Assembly (NCBI GenBank): GCA_013289705.1
Contig: JABCZM010000003.1
Coordinates: 62,001-126,000 of the forward strand
Length of the DNA: 64,000 nucleotides
Direction of reading: 5' to 3'
From: Candidatus Saccharimonadota bacterium
GTDB taxonomy: Bacteria; Patescibacteriota; Saccharimonadia; Saccharimonadales; UBA4665
Shown here: one piece after another, positions 1 to 11,234 of the stretch
Position numbering within the stretch: position 1 is the first letter of the stretch
Layout: each line of letters opens with the position of its first letter
The notes under the pieces: model-generated
Seen by the model: only the letters and a program-made list of their open reading frames with translations
Databases searched by the model: none
Told to the model about the DNA's origin: nothing
Program-made: the position numbers and the translations under genes

Positions 1-1908
<1,908 letters not shown>

Positions 1909-2229
1909 CTAATGTAATGAGGCAAACCCGAAGGTTCATCTCAAAACAGTGCAATTGACTAGTTATTGGTATCCACTACTCGAAAGTAATGTCGCTCCAA
2001 TAGCCGTTTGTCTTCATTGACAGTGAATGTCACACATATAACATTCACATCTAAATTGCTTTTCTCATTTCATGACCAAATTTTTAAGCTGCTCGTAAAC
2101 TCGATAACTACAACGCCCATACATATATTAATTACATGTGAGGTGAAGCATTCACTTGAGTTTACGCTGGATACTGCATTTGTAAGCATTTACATACAGG
2201 CTCAGTGCCTAAACTCAAGCGCTCGAACA

Positions 2230-2258
2230 ATCTTAGCAGGAAAAACAGGGGCGGTCAA
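2230..2258 (-). promoter_or_regulatory. predicted 23S rRNA promoter
   Basis: On the minus strand TTGACC (2258-2253), a 17-nt spacer and TAAGAT (2235-2230) form a near-consensus sigma70-type promoter. The start would be near 2223, giving a leader of about 315 nt before 23S. This supports independent transcription of 23S. Confidence 0.6.
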
Positions 2259-2714
2259 TACTACGGCGTTGCTTTATTTGCTACAATTCTTTCCCTGAAA
2301 AGGTCTTTTACTCTGTACCACCTTCACCGGTAGGTGTAAGGCTCGATTTAACTCTACTGCTGTTAAAAAGCTTCGGCCAGTACAAACCCAGTATTATATT
2401 AATGCTGGACAATTCATTATCGGCCATACTCTCTGATTCGTCGCAATCCACCATAAGCAAGATAAACAGCATTTTCAACCCACTCCGGCCAGGCCCTTAC
2501 TCAATTCCCCAATTGGCCATATATGATGATAAATATACTACACTATAACTTCTTTGAGAAAGCATATTTTCCAACTATTGGGCAACTCTTAGGATATTTG
2601 TAAAAAATCTTATAGAACAACATTGTATAGGCCCTTATGATTAGCATTGAAACAAATATGGGATGGAATCTATGAACTATCAGTCTTTGGAATTCCTAGA
2701 AGAGGGAGGAGCGT
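2259..2714. other. intergenic, no gene seen
   Basis: About 450 bases between the 23S promoter and the first surface-protein gene. It is AT-rich, with no ORF that has both a start signal and plausible composition. A strong Shine-Dalgarno (GGGAGGAG) sits at its right end for the gene at 2715. A possible plus-strand promoter (TTGAAA, 18 nt, TATGAA near 2649-2678) is weak. Confidence 0.4.
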
Positions 2715-3302
2715 ATGATGATACAGCAGCGGTTTGCCAGCAGCCAAGCCAATCAATCCAATCCTTCTTCGGTTTTGTCTCATGCTCTAAGGCAGTCAAG
2801 CGTTAAAATTGTCGGTCTTCTGCTCTTTTTGGCAGTTTGCGTCGCAGTCTTTGTCTTAACAAGTCATACTTCGGCCAGTACTGCGCACAACACTTCGACA
2901 CTGCATCAACCGTCCCCTACCCAGTTAACAATCACCCAGCACACGGCAACCTCACCACAGAGCCAAACTTCTAGTCAGCCCCAATCCGGCCAGTCTAGTG
3001 CCGCACCCTTATCTTCAAGTTCAGTATCAGATACTACTAGCAGCTCTGGCAGCTCATCTGGCCCATCGAAGACACGGGTATCGGTTAATGGGCAAGACAT
3101 ACCCGTTCCCCAAAATGGGACAGTACAAAAGACCATCTCAGGCACGGACGGATCAACATCTGTGAGTGTTTCGAGCAGCAGCCAAAGCAGTGGCGATTCC
3201 TCTAATAATTCGAGCAGTTCAACTGAACTAAATGTTTCTAGCCAATCGTGGTCTGACACCAGCGGTAGTAATACTACTACCGCTACAAATGGGGTACCCT
3301 GA
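2715..3302 (+). CDS. single-pass membrane protein with Ser/Thr-rich tail
   Basis: 195 residues, not a family I recognise. A short cytoplasmic N-terminus (about 30 residues) precedes one hydrophobic segment near residues 31-50 (VGLLLFLAVCVAVFVL). The remaining ~145 residues are almost entirely Ser, Thr, Gln, Asn and Gly with no Cys, which suggests an exposed, possibly glycosylated stalk. The start is supported by GGGAGGAG six bases upstream; a second ATG follows directly. It is followed by a strong hairpin and two secreted repeat proteins on the same strand, so a shared surface function is inferred. No enzymatic motif is visible. Confidence 0.75.
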   Translation: MMIQQRFASSQANQSNPSSVLSHALRQSSVKIVGLLLFLAVCVAVFVLTSHTSASTAHNTSTLHQPSPTQLTITQHTATSPQSQTSSQPQSGQSSAAPLSSSSVSDTTSSSGSSSGPSKTRVSVNGQDIPVPQNGTVQKTISGTDGSTSVSVSSSSQSSGDSSNNSSSSTELNVSSQSWSDTSGSNTTTATNGVP

Positions 3303-3336
3303 CAGACTATGCTCCAAGATTTTTCTTGGGGTCATT

Positions 3337-3371
3337 CGACTTTGGCAAATTAGCCTAGTTTGCCAAAGTCG
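3337..3371. other. 13-bp perfect inverted repeat between surface-protein genes
   Basis: CGACTTTGGCAAA (3337-3349) and TTTGCCAAAGTCG (3359-3371) are perfectly complementary around a 9-nt loop. No U-run follows, so it looks like an intercistronic stabilising or attenuating hairpin rather than a simple terminator. Confidence 0.6.
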
Positions 3372-3417
3372 GGTGATCAAGCCCGGAGAATTATTACAAA
3401 TCTAAAGGAGGGTACGT

Positions 3418-4008
3418 ATGAAAAAACAACTCTACCGCGCAGCAGCAGCTACTGTATTGGGCTTGAGCCTCACTACTGGAATGGTTGCAGCCGACAATAG
3501 CGGAACAATAGCTGGGCCAACTGGGCCTAACTCAACAAACACTATCAAGGCGACCACGCACACAACTCGTGTCGTTAAAAATAGCAATGTGTTGAGCGCA
3601 GCAAACACTAACACACAGGGCGCATTTTCTGGCGACTCTGGTGTTTTTCACAACACCACCGCTGGTGATGCAACAACTGGTGATGCAATGAACGCAAATA
3701 GCGTTAGCGCATCGGCAACTGTTAGCAACACACCTTCGTCGGTGGCCGCAGAAGCAGGCGCTGGCAGCATGAATGCTACTGGCACTATTGGCACAACTGG
3801 TCCTAGTTCTGTCAACAAAGTCAGCTCTTCGGAGACAAGCACTGTCGTAGTTTCAAACACTAATGCTCTTAGTGTCGAAAACTCCAATCACCAGCTTGCA
3901 AGCAGTGGCGATGCAAAGGTTGCAGGCAACACGACTGGTGGCTCAGCTACCTCTGGTGACGCAAGCAACACCAACAGCAGCACTTTCAGCTTCAACGTTT
4001 CTAACTAA
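3418..4008 (+). CDS. secreted repeat protein, two ~93-residue units
   Basis: 196 residues with a signal peptide (MKKQLYRAAAATVLGLSL, likely cleaved after residues 24-26). The mature part holds two copies of a repeat whose core is N-T-T-(A/G)-G-(D/S)-A-T-(T/S)-G-D-A, near residues 77 and 170, each preceded by a TIGTTGPSS- or TIAGPTGPNS-like segment. It is rich in Ala, Asn, Ser, Thr and Gly with no Cys, which would suit a beta-solenoid or fibre subunit. The second core is nearly identical at DNA level to the first unit in the next gene, so the two proteins are relatives. Shine-Dalgarno AAAGGAGG lies upstream of the ATG. Function unknown; an adhesin or surface matrix protein is inferred. Confidence 0.8.
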   Translation: MKKQLYRAAAATVLGLSLTTGMVAADNSGTIAGPTGPNSTNTIKATTHTTRVVKNSNVLSAANTNTQGAFSGDSGVFHNTTAGDATTGDAMNANSVSASATVSNTPSSVAAEAGAGSMNATGTIGTTGPSSVNKVSSSETSTVVVSNTNALSVENSNHQLASSGDAKVAGNTTGGSATSGDASNTNSSTFSFNVSN

Positions 4009-4045
4009 TCCTTAGAAAATTAGAACTAAAAGTTAATGCTACTCA

Positions 4046-4077
4046 GAGGGTAAAGGTCAAGTCTGGCCTTTACCCTC
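4046..4077. other. 11-bp hairpin between repeat-protein genes
   Basis: GAGGGTAAAGG (4046-4056) pairs with CCTTTACCCTC (4067-4077). No U-run follows. It is probably an mRNA processing or attenuation hairpin that sets the dose between the two secreted proteins. Confidence 0.5.
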
Positions 4078-4205
4078 GCAGGGCCCAGCCTAGTGGGCGC
4101 AGTTATCAAGGATTCCCCACCCTCTTGCAGTTCAAGCACCGAAGTGCAGGAGAGAGGAGCAGCTTTGACCGAGAATTCGACACACATAAATCACCGGAGG
4201 TTTCC

Positions 4206-6311
4206 ATGCCGAAATACCTATCAGTAGTCAGAAGTACCGTAGCGACAAGTTTTGCACTGCTTTTACTGCTTTGTTTGCCCGTTCGGTCGATAACATTCGC
4301 CGACGACCCAACCGTTTGCACAGCTCCGTCTTCTAGTACGCCGGGCGTACACACGCCAACTGGCGCTGATTCGGTCACGTTTACCTATCAATGCACCGGG
4401 CAATACGCTGGTCTATGGACCAACGCACACTACGCATACGATCCAGCTACTGGCAATCGGATTGCGCTAGACCCAACAACCTTCACCTACAACCCACAAA
4501 CGGGCCTGTGGGATTACACATCCTGGGACTACAGCGCGTCAAAGGGCATCTATGTCGCCGACACTCTATCCGTCAACACGCCGCCGGCTGGCTCAGCAAC
4601 CGTTGGCGGTCCAGCACCAGTGGCCAGTCCTTCGCAGAACGACAGTAGCAACAACCCGTCCAGCAGCAATACCGATGGTGCCAGCAACACGCCACCAAGC
4701 ACCCAGGGTAGTTCTGGCAGCTCACCAGATACAACCAAGCCACAGACGCAGGCGTCCACAACCAGCCCAACTGGCTCCAGTAGCCTCAATACAAACGGCA
4801 CCTTCAACACCACACTCAACAATAACACCGGTGCAGTCATGAGCAACGTTATCATTTCTGGTGCTGGCTCTGGTAACAGCTCGGTGCTCGGCAACACGAC
4901 TGGCGGTTCGGCTGCCACCGGAAACGCCCAAGCCATTTCGAACATTATTAATATGCTCCAATCATCAAGCAGCCTTAACGACCCCAACCTTGTAACCTTC
5001 ACCGCCAATATTAACGGCGATGTCAATGGCGACCTACTACTGGACCCGTCTCAGATCGGTAGCGTCCAGCCATCGAACACCACTACCACGCTCAATAATA
5101 ACGTCACCTTCAACAACTCAACAGACGCAACCATCAACAACAATATCAACCTCGATGCAACCAGTGGCAATGCCAATGTGAGCAACAACACTACTGGTGG
5201 CGATGCTAGTACCGGAAACGCTGCGGCCGTCGCCAACATTGTCAATATTCTGAACTCAGCCGTGAGCGCTGGAAAATCCTTCATTGGGGTTATCAACATC
5301 AATGGCAATCTGAACGGTGATATTCTGTTACCTCCGAATTTTGTCGACACACTTCTGGCCAGCAATGTGCCCCACTACACCGTCAACACTTCACAAATCA
5401 ATAACAATGTCGTTGTTACTAACGATAACAATGCGTCAATCAACAACAACGTCAACGCTAGTGCAAATAGTGGTAATGCTACGGTAGCCGATAATACCTC
5501 TGGCGGCACTGCCACCAGTGGCAGTGGAGAAACAAACCTTACCGTCTTTAACCTCACTGGTAGCAGTGTTGTTGCCAGTAATGATCTTCTGGTGTTCGTA
5601 AATGTCTTAGGAACTTGGTACGGTATGATACTGAACGCACCGGCTGGCACCACAGCCGCCGAACTTGGTGGTGGCGTTACCAGTAACACGGCGACCATCA
5701 ACAACAACGCCACGCTTACCAGTGCAACCAATCAAACCATCAACAACAATATCAATGTGAACTCCAAGAGTGGCAATGCCAACGTGAGCAATAACACGTC
5801 CGGTGGCAACGCAAAGACTGGCAACGCATCATCAAGCATCAACCTTCTGAACCTCATCAACGACAAGCTATCGCTGAATGGCTGGTTCGGTTTACTCTTC
5901 ATTAACGTCTACGGCACCTGGAACGGCAGCTTCGGCATCAACACCAGCGCCGGTAAACCACCCCTTAGTACACCACAATCAAGTGGCGGCAACCCTTCTG
6001 GTCAGATGTTCCAGTTTGTACCTGCCGGCACGATTCCTGGTGGTAGCAACAGTGGCACACCACAAAGCCACCACCAAAGCTCATTCACCGCTCCTAGCAC
6101 AAATAGCAGTGGAACTGGAACCAGCGGTGCCAGCACCCAAGGTGTCGTGTTGGCCGCCAGCACCATCGAAACTCCCACCAGTCACACAACAGTATCCACG
6201 CCATCACCAGCCGAAAAAGCCACCAATCACTTCATCTTACCAGCCCTGGGCATCGCCCTTGCCATCATCATCCTTGCCGCCGGTGAACGCACTCGCTCAC
6301 TCAAAAAATAA
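4206..6311 (+). CDS. large surface protein with four ~100-residue Asn-rich repeats and C-terminal anchor
   Basis: 701 residues from the ATG at 4206, chosen because GGAGG lies six bases upstream and a signal peptide follows (residues ~5-32); an upstream in-frame ATG at 4125 lacks both. Residues ~45-110 are Tyr/Asp/Trp-rich (YDPATGNR, YNPQTGLWDY). A Ser/Thr/Pro linker follows, then four units starting about 100 residues apart with the core SGNAxVxxNTTGGxAxTGxA (near residues 228, 325, 427, 528). Each unit also has a TINNN-type strand, and each ends in a hydrophobic strand such as FINVYGTWNG. A second linker leads to a C-terminal membrane helix (LGIALAIIILAAG) and a basic tail RSLKK. The cell-anchored fibre or adhesin role is inferred from architecture; I cannot name a family. 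Confidence 0.85.
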   Translation: MPKYLSVVRSTVATSFALLLLLCLPVRSITFADDPTVCTAPSSSTPGVHTPTGADSVTFTYQCTGQYAGLWTNAHYAYDPATGNRIALDPTTFTYNPQTGLWDYTSWDYSASKGIYVADTLSVNTPPAGSATVGGPAPVASPSQNDSSNNPSSSNTDGASNTPPSTQGSSGSSPDTTKPQTQASTTSPTGSSSLNTNGTFNTTLNNNTGAVMSNVIISGAGSGNSSVLGNTTGGSAATGNAQAISNIINMLQSSSSLNDPNLVTFTANINGDVNGDLLLDPSQIGSVQPSNTTTTLNNNVTFNNSTDATINNNINLDATSGNANVSNNTTGGDASTGNAAAVANIVNILNSAVSAGKSFIGVININGNLNGDILLPPNFVDTLLASNVPHYTVNTSQINNNVVVTNDNNASINNNVNASANSGNATVADNTSGGTATSGSGETNLTVFNLTGSSVVASNDLLVFVNVLGTWYGMILNAPAGTTAAELGGGVTSNTATINNNATLTSATNQTINNNINVNSKSGNANVSNNTSGGNAKTGNASSSINLLNLINDKLSLNGWFGLLFINVYGTWNGSFGINTSAGKPPLSTPQSSGGNPSGQMFQFVPAGTIPGGSNSGTPQSHHQSSFTAPSTNSSGTGTSGASTQGVVLAASTIETPTSHTTVSTPSPAEKATNHFILPALGIALAIIILAAGERTRSLKK

Positions 6312-6326
6312 CAACAAAAACCAAGC

Positions 6327-6382
6327 GACATAAAACAAGCCGGAGCTGTATGCATAGCACCCTTGTTTTATGTCTCATTTTT
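6327..6382 (+). terminator. terminator after surface-protein cluster
   Basis: A 13-bp stem, GACATAAAACAAG (6327-6339) with CTTGTTTTATGTC (6362-6374), is followed by CATTTTT. Its 3' arm overlaps the tRNA-Ala promoter -35. Confidence 0.7.
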
Positions 6383-6391
6383 AGGTAGAAT
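6363..6391 (+). promoter_or_regulatory. predicted promoter of tRNA-Ala
   Basis: TTGTTT (6363-6368), 17-nt spacer, TAGAAT (6386-6391). The start would be near 6398, 41 nt before the tRNA. Confidence 0.55.
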
Positions 6392-6438
6392 ACATCGGTA
6401 GTTTGGCGAAGAGAGATAACCATTCAGTACATTCATCT

Positions 6439-6515
6439 GGGGACATAGCTCAGTTGGCTAGAGCACCTGCTTTGCAAGCAGGGGGTCCAGGGTTCGAGTC
6501 CCTGTGTCTCCACCA
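6439..6515 (+). tRNA. tRNA-Ala(TGC), CCA encoded
   Basis: Cloverleaf with acceptor GGGGACA/TGTCTCC (one G-T pair). The anticodon stem-loop is CCTGC-TTTGCAA-GCAGG with anticodon TGC, and the T-loop is GTTCGAGTC. It is followed by a tRNA-Ile relic and tRNA-Ile, the same pair that usually sits between 16S and 23S. Confidence 0.97.
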
Positions 6516-6540
6516 GACTTGTAATGTGTATCTGGGGCTG

Positions 6541-6606
6541 GGGCGATTAGCTCAGCTGGCCGGCGAAGCCGCAAAATAATATTGCGTGGCACGCGCTCTA
6601 ACCAGC
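6541..6606 (+). repeat. rearranged tRNA-Ile fragment (tRNA pseudogene)
   Basis: Bases 6541-6559 are identical to the first 19 bases of the intact tRNA-Ile (6662-6680). Bases 6591-6606 are an inverted copy of its D-arm and start of anticodon stem (6676-6691). Between them is a short foldable segment. The anticodon and T-arm are missing, so it is not a functional tRNA. It looks like a fold-back duplication of the neighbouring gene. Confidence 0.75.
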
Positions 6607-6661
6607 CAACGCAAATCTTCCCTAGTCAGGCAAAATTTACAACTCACATTAACCCTTATAA

Positions 6662-6738
6662 GGGCGATTAGCTCAGCTGGTTAGAGCGCGTCACTGATAA
6701 TGACGAGGTCGGAGGTTCGAGTCCCTCATCGCCCACCA
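6662..6738 (+). tRNA. tRNA-Ile(GAT), CCA encoded
   Basis: Acceptor GGGCGAT/ATCGCCC. The anticodon arm is CGTCA-CTGATAA-TGACG with anticodon GAT, and the T-loop is GTTCGAGTC. A terminator follows at once. Confidence 0.97.
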
Positions 6739-6750
6739 TCTAGATAAAAT

Positions 6751-6783
6751 AAAACACCTACCAACAAGCTAGGTGTTTTTTTA
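6751..6783 (+). terminator. terminator of tRNA-Ala/tRNA-Ile unit
   Basis: AAAACACCTA (6751-6760) pairs with TAGGTGTTTT (6770-6779) and runs into a T-tract. Confidence 0.8.
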
Positions 6784-6906
6784 TCCCCAATCAATACCGA
6801 CCACACCTAGCACTTCATCCAAGGTCTCATCCTTACATCTGTAAAATCACATCATCTAACGTCGCCGAAATCATCCTGACAGAAAAATCTTTTGTATACT
6901 AGTGTT

Positions 6907-7403
6907 ATGGGTTTAAAAATAACTGCGGCCGATCAGGATGATATTTCTACCATTGCCACCATCTTAACCGAAGCAACCGAGCACAAAGCCGCACATAGTG
7001 ATATGGCTTGGGGCACTGGGGCGCTTTCACAAACGAAGAGGTAGCCGAATACATGGTTACGCATCCTATGTACATCGTAAAAATCAGCACCGAAGCCGTC
7101 GGCACTTTTTCAATCACCTGGGAAGATACACACACGTGGGGCAAACAGGAATCAGATGCCGGCTACATTCACCGTCTGGCCGTTCGGCATGGCTTTCATG
7201 GCAAAGGTCTGGGTGAAGCAATCATTAACTGGGCGGCAGCCGAAACCAAAAAACAAGGCCGCACACTACTGCGCCTTGACTGCCCTTTAGACAATAAGAA
7301 GCTCCGAGCGTACTACGAAAAACAAGGCTTCATACAAGTCGGCACCAGCAAAACAGACCAAGTCGATGGCTACACACCCGCCCTCTACGAACGCAAAATT
7401 TAG
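6907..7403 (+). pseudogene. GNAT N-acetyltransferase, frameshifted
   Basis: A leaderless-type start (TATACT, 6 nt, ATG 6907) opens a frame that ends in a stop at about 7042. The rest of the protein continues in another frame from about 7008 to 7403. Joined across the GGGG run near 7018-7021, the product is about 165 residues with GNAT features: an N-terminal substrate segment, the acetyl-CoA loop VRHGFHGKGLGEAI (motif R/Q-x-x-G-x-G/A) and LRLDC followed by YYEKQGF. One missing G would explain it, so the gene is either newly broken or affected by an indel error in the assembly. The substrate cannot be predicted. Confidence 0.8.
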
Positions 7404-7437
7404 ATAAATAAAAGTACCCTCGCAGAGTGCTTTTTTA
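7404..7437. terminator. bidirectional terminator, copy 1 of a repeated hairpin
   Basis: AAAAGTACCCTCGCAGAGTG followed by CTTTTTT folds with a CGC loop and has A/T runs on both sides. It can serve both the GNAT gene (plus) and the gene at 7503-8471 (minus). Nearly the same sequence recurs at 8525-8562. Confidence 0.7.
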
Positions 7438-7502
7438 ACCAATGTACCGCTTGGAACATGCATACTTGGCTCGCTGAACCTAGCCCCATGATTTAGCCGC
7501 TT

Positions 7503-8471
7503 TTAAAGCTGCGAGTTGCTTGATACACGCTTGGTAAGTTGCGCAACCCACGTGATCGTGTCAGCGGCCAACCGATCAGTTTCAGCCTTGTCCGCAATTT
7601 GCAGTTCACTTAGGTTAAAAGCCACTCTCTTTTGTAAATCGGCGGTATCGCCATTCGCAAACAGGAATGAAATATTCGGAAGATTGAAGTCCAGCTGACC
7701 CATGAAGTCAGCCATAGCTTTTCTGGCTTGGAAATATCTGCTTGGCTCATCACCATCAAATTCATAGTACGGTCGTCCCCCGATTACCGCGTCTGCAGTG
7801 GCAAAAGTTTCCAAAAGTGTACGTGACTTATTTGCAATACGTTGCAGCACCTCAGGCGACGTAATGAGATGCCCCAGCAGGTGAAAAGCCCTATCGTGGA
7901 CAGCTACCATAGGTTCTGCCGCCAGAGGCAATTCTGGAGCCGGTTGCGCTAAACATCGTAAGAACGTAAAGGAATCAAATCGACCCTCAGGGTACTCCAC
8001 AAATGTACGGTCAGCTACCCCAAGCAGCTCCAGCCGGTCATTAATATCTTTAGGGTCGGCCAGCAGTAAAGCGGCAAACGACCGCGTTCCATCCGGGTCT
8101 TCACGACTATCAAGACGTATATCCATCGCCTGGGCTAGAGGTAGAAGCTTCGATCTTTTACCGAATACGTGTTCTGCTTGAGCCAAGTCCGTGTATTGTG
8201 TCCCGACGCTCGTATTAAAATCAACAAACTGCGCGTCAACAGGAAAACGACTATCTATAAACTTTGTTGAAATCGCACCGAGAAACGCCACGCCTTCATC
8301 ATTCTGGCCTCGGTACATCTCAGAAGTAACATCCATAGGATAGAATTCTTGGGATGACTTCTCAACCCCCTCTTGCACGTGATACTCAGGGTGCAGATTA
8401 TCAAGCCAACCTACCTGGGAGGCTCCATAGAAGAAATCCATGTTGGTAACTTGCTCGAACACATCAGACAT
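7503..8471 (-). CDS. hypothetical protein, 322 residues
   Basis: I do not recognise this protein. It is soluble, without signal peptide or membrane segment, mixed alpha/beta in composition and with a single Cys. The ATG at 8471 lies 7 nt after TATAAT (8484-8479) with TTGTTA 16 nt further upstream and no Shine-Dalgarno, so a leaderless mRNA is predicted. It is flanked by two near-identical terminators in direct orientation, as if it were a one-gene cassette. It lies just downstream of the 16S terminator. Confidence 0.75.
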   Translation of the reverse strand: MSDVFEQVTNMDFFYGASQVGWLDNLHPEYHVQEGVEKSSQEFYPMDVTSEMYRGQNDEGVAFLGAISTKFIDSRFPVDAQFVDFNTSVGTQYTDLAQAEHVFGKRSKLLPLAQAMDIRLDSREDPDGTRSFAALLLADPKDINDRLELLGVADRTFVEYPEGRFDSFTFLRCLAQPAPELPLAAEPMVAVHDRAFHLLGHLITSPEVLQRIANKSRTLLETFATADAVIGGRPYYEFDGDEPSRYFQARKAMADFMGQLDFNLPNISFLFANGDTADLQKRVAFNLSELQIADKAETDRLAADTITWVAQLTKRVSSNSQL

Positions 8472-8524
8472 GGAGTGTATTATATCATTTTATGTTTATT
8501 TAACAACCTTACCGTGCCTACTAT

Positions 8525-8562
8525 GAATAAATAAAAAAGCACCCTCGCAGAGTGCTTTTTTA
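8525..8562 (-). terminator. 16S rRNA terminator, copy 2 of repeated hairpin
   Basis: AAAAAAGCACCCTCGCAGAG followed by TGCTTTTTT forms a bidirectional stem with a CGC loop. On the minus strand it ends the 16S transcript. Confidence 0.75.
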
Positions 8563-8578
8563 TAAAGAATGTTAACTA

Positions 8579-8608
8579 TTGAATAGTGCAAATCAAACGT
8601 CGAATTGA
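8579..8608 (-). other. pre-16S processing stem, 3' arm
   Basis: This 30-nt arm in the 16S trailer is complementary to 10377-10404 in the leader, with 28 paired bases and two single-base bulges. Such stems are cut by RNase III to release 16S. Confidence 0.75.
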
Positions 8609-8744
8609 AGGTGTTTACAGAAACTGATATCTTGTCCAAATCCGAAGATTTGGAAGAGTAAATTGTCAGTACTGATTTAACAATTTACCAAGATCGACCT
8701 AGCTCGCAAAAGATTGCTCGTTTTGCTGCTAGTTTTCTCCCTAG

Positions 8745-10310
<1,566 letters not shown>

Positions 10311-10376
10311 CTAATCTAACTTCAGTCGAACATGTGATCCGAAGACCACACTGACTTATTTAAAACAATTCAAAAA

Positions 10377-10404
10377 TCAATTGACGTTGATTTGCACTAT
10401 TCAA
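10377..10404 (-). other. pre-16S processing stem, 5' arm
   Basis: Leader arm that pairs with 8579-8608. The complementarity continues through TTAAC on the distal side, giving roughly 33-36 paired bases in total. Confidence 0.75.
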
Positions 10405-10470
10405 TTTTTAACGAACTTTCGGAGACACTTTAAGAAACCTATTACACGTCCTCAATTTGTCCGTCATCAA

Positions 10471-10500
10471 ACAATACACCATCCACGCACTTTACGTCAA
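10471..10500 (-). promoter_or_regulatory. predicted 16S rRNA promoter
   Basis: On the minus strand TTGACG (10500-10495), an 18-nt spacer and TATTGT (10476-10471). The start would be near 10464, about 155 nt before 16S. Confidence 0.5.
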
Positions 10501-10539
10501 GAGGTAAATAAGCATTACATGTAGTAATTGCTACAACTA

Positions 10540-10749
10540 CTAAGCTACGGCTTCAGCCATTTGCGACACGAAGCTCAGGTTTAGTTCAGGGGTGCGATAC
10601 GCACGCGCACGGGGATCATCAGAGTTACTAGTCATTGCAAGCTGTATTCTCGAGCCTGTTAGATCGGTGCGATCGCCAGCAAGCATCTGGTGTAATTCGT
10701 TGTCCGGATTGTACGGAATACTGGCATAGGTCATGTCAAATATAAACAT
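10540..10749 (-). CDS. small hypothetical protein, 69 residues
   Basis: Polar protein without recognised motif. Six bases separate it from the stop of the gene upstream (10756-11145), so the two are probably cotranscribed. No Shine-Dalgarno is evident before the ATG at 10749. Existence is uncertain; the close spacing is the main support. Confidence 0.4.
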   Translation of the reverse strand: MFIFDMTYASIPYNPDNELHQMLAGDRTDLTGSRIQLAMTSNSDDPRARAYRTPELNLSFVSQMAEAVA

Positions 10750-10755
10750 TAGTCT

Positions 10756-11145
10756 TTACACTACTGGGGGTCGTTCAGGAGCTACTGGCAGAATCTCTGC
10801 AGGTCCAGGTGGTAATTGGCTTAATATGACATCTTGGATTTTACCGTATGCGATGTTGGATCTTTCGCTGTAATGCCCTGCTGAACTAAGACTTGCTACA
10901 CCACCTATAACAGAGAGTCCTAAAGCTATTATTTCAACAGCCAGAGCGTCTGGCTGTGTTTGCTGATACCTTGCATCGATGGTAGTTTTTGCGGCATCAG
11001 CCCCAAGGAAGATTGTTGTCCCTAAAAGAAAAGCACCCGCAGTGCGAGCGGCAAACGCAAATGTGTGATTTTTGCCCTCTTCACGCCTTAAAGTCTCCAG
11101 ATGAGCTTCGATTGGCGACAGTGCTTCAGGTTGCTGTCTCGACAT
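10756..11145 (-). CDS. small membrane protein, 129 residues
   Basis: Start placed at 11145 because TTAGGAG lies 10 nt upstream; a longer in-frame start at 11208 lacks a ribosome site. The N-terminus is polar and helical (MSRQQPEALSPIEAHLETL). Two hydrophobic segments follow (FAARTAGAFLLGTTIFLG near 30-47 and AVEIIALGLSVIGGVASL near 70-87), then a Pro-rich tail. Function unknown. Confidence 0.6.
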   Translation of the reverse strand: MSRQQPEALSPIEAHLETLRREEGKNHTFAFAARTAGAFLLGTTIFLGADAAKTTIDARYQQTQPDALAVEIIALGLSVIGGVASLSSAGHYSERSNIAYGKIQDVILSQLPPGPAEILPVAPERPPVV

Positions 11146-11234
11146 AATGCATTTACTCCTAATAACTGTATATATCCTGAGCATACGCCGAAACTTAACA
11201 GATACCAAGCATAAGCAAAATGAAGTAAAGCAGC

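Noticed and set aside
4206-6311. CRISPR or tandem DNA repeat array
   Set aside because: The ~300-bp periodicity is a protein repeat with diverged DNA; there are no short identical repeats with unique spacers.
6907-7060. Programmed -1 frameshift in the GNAT gene
   Set aside because: No heptameric slippery site with a downstream hairpin is evident; an indel in the G-run is simpler.
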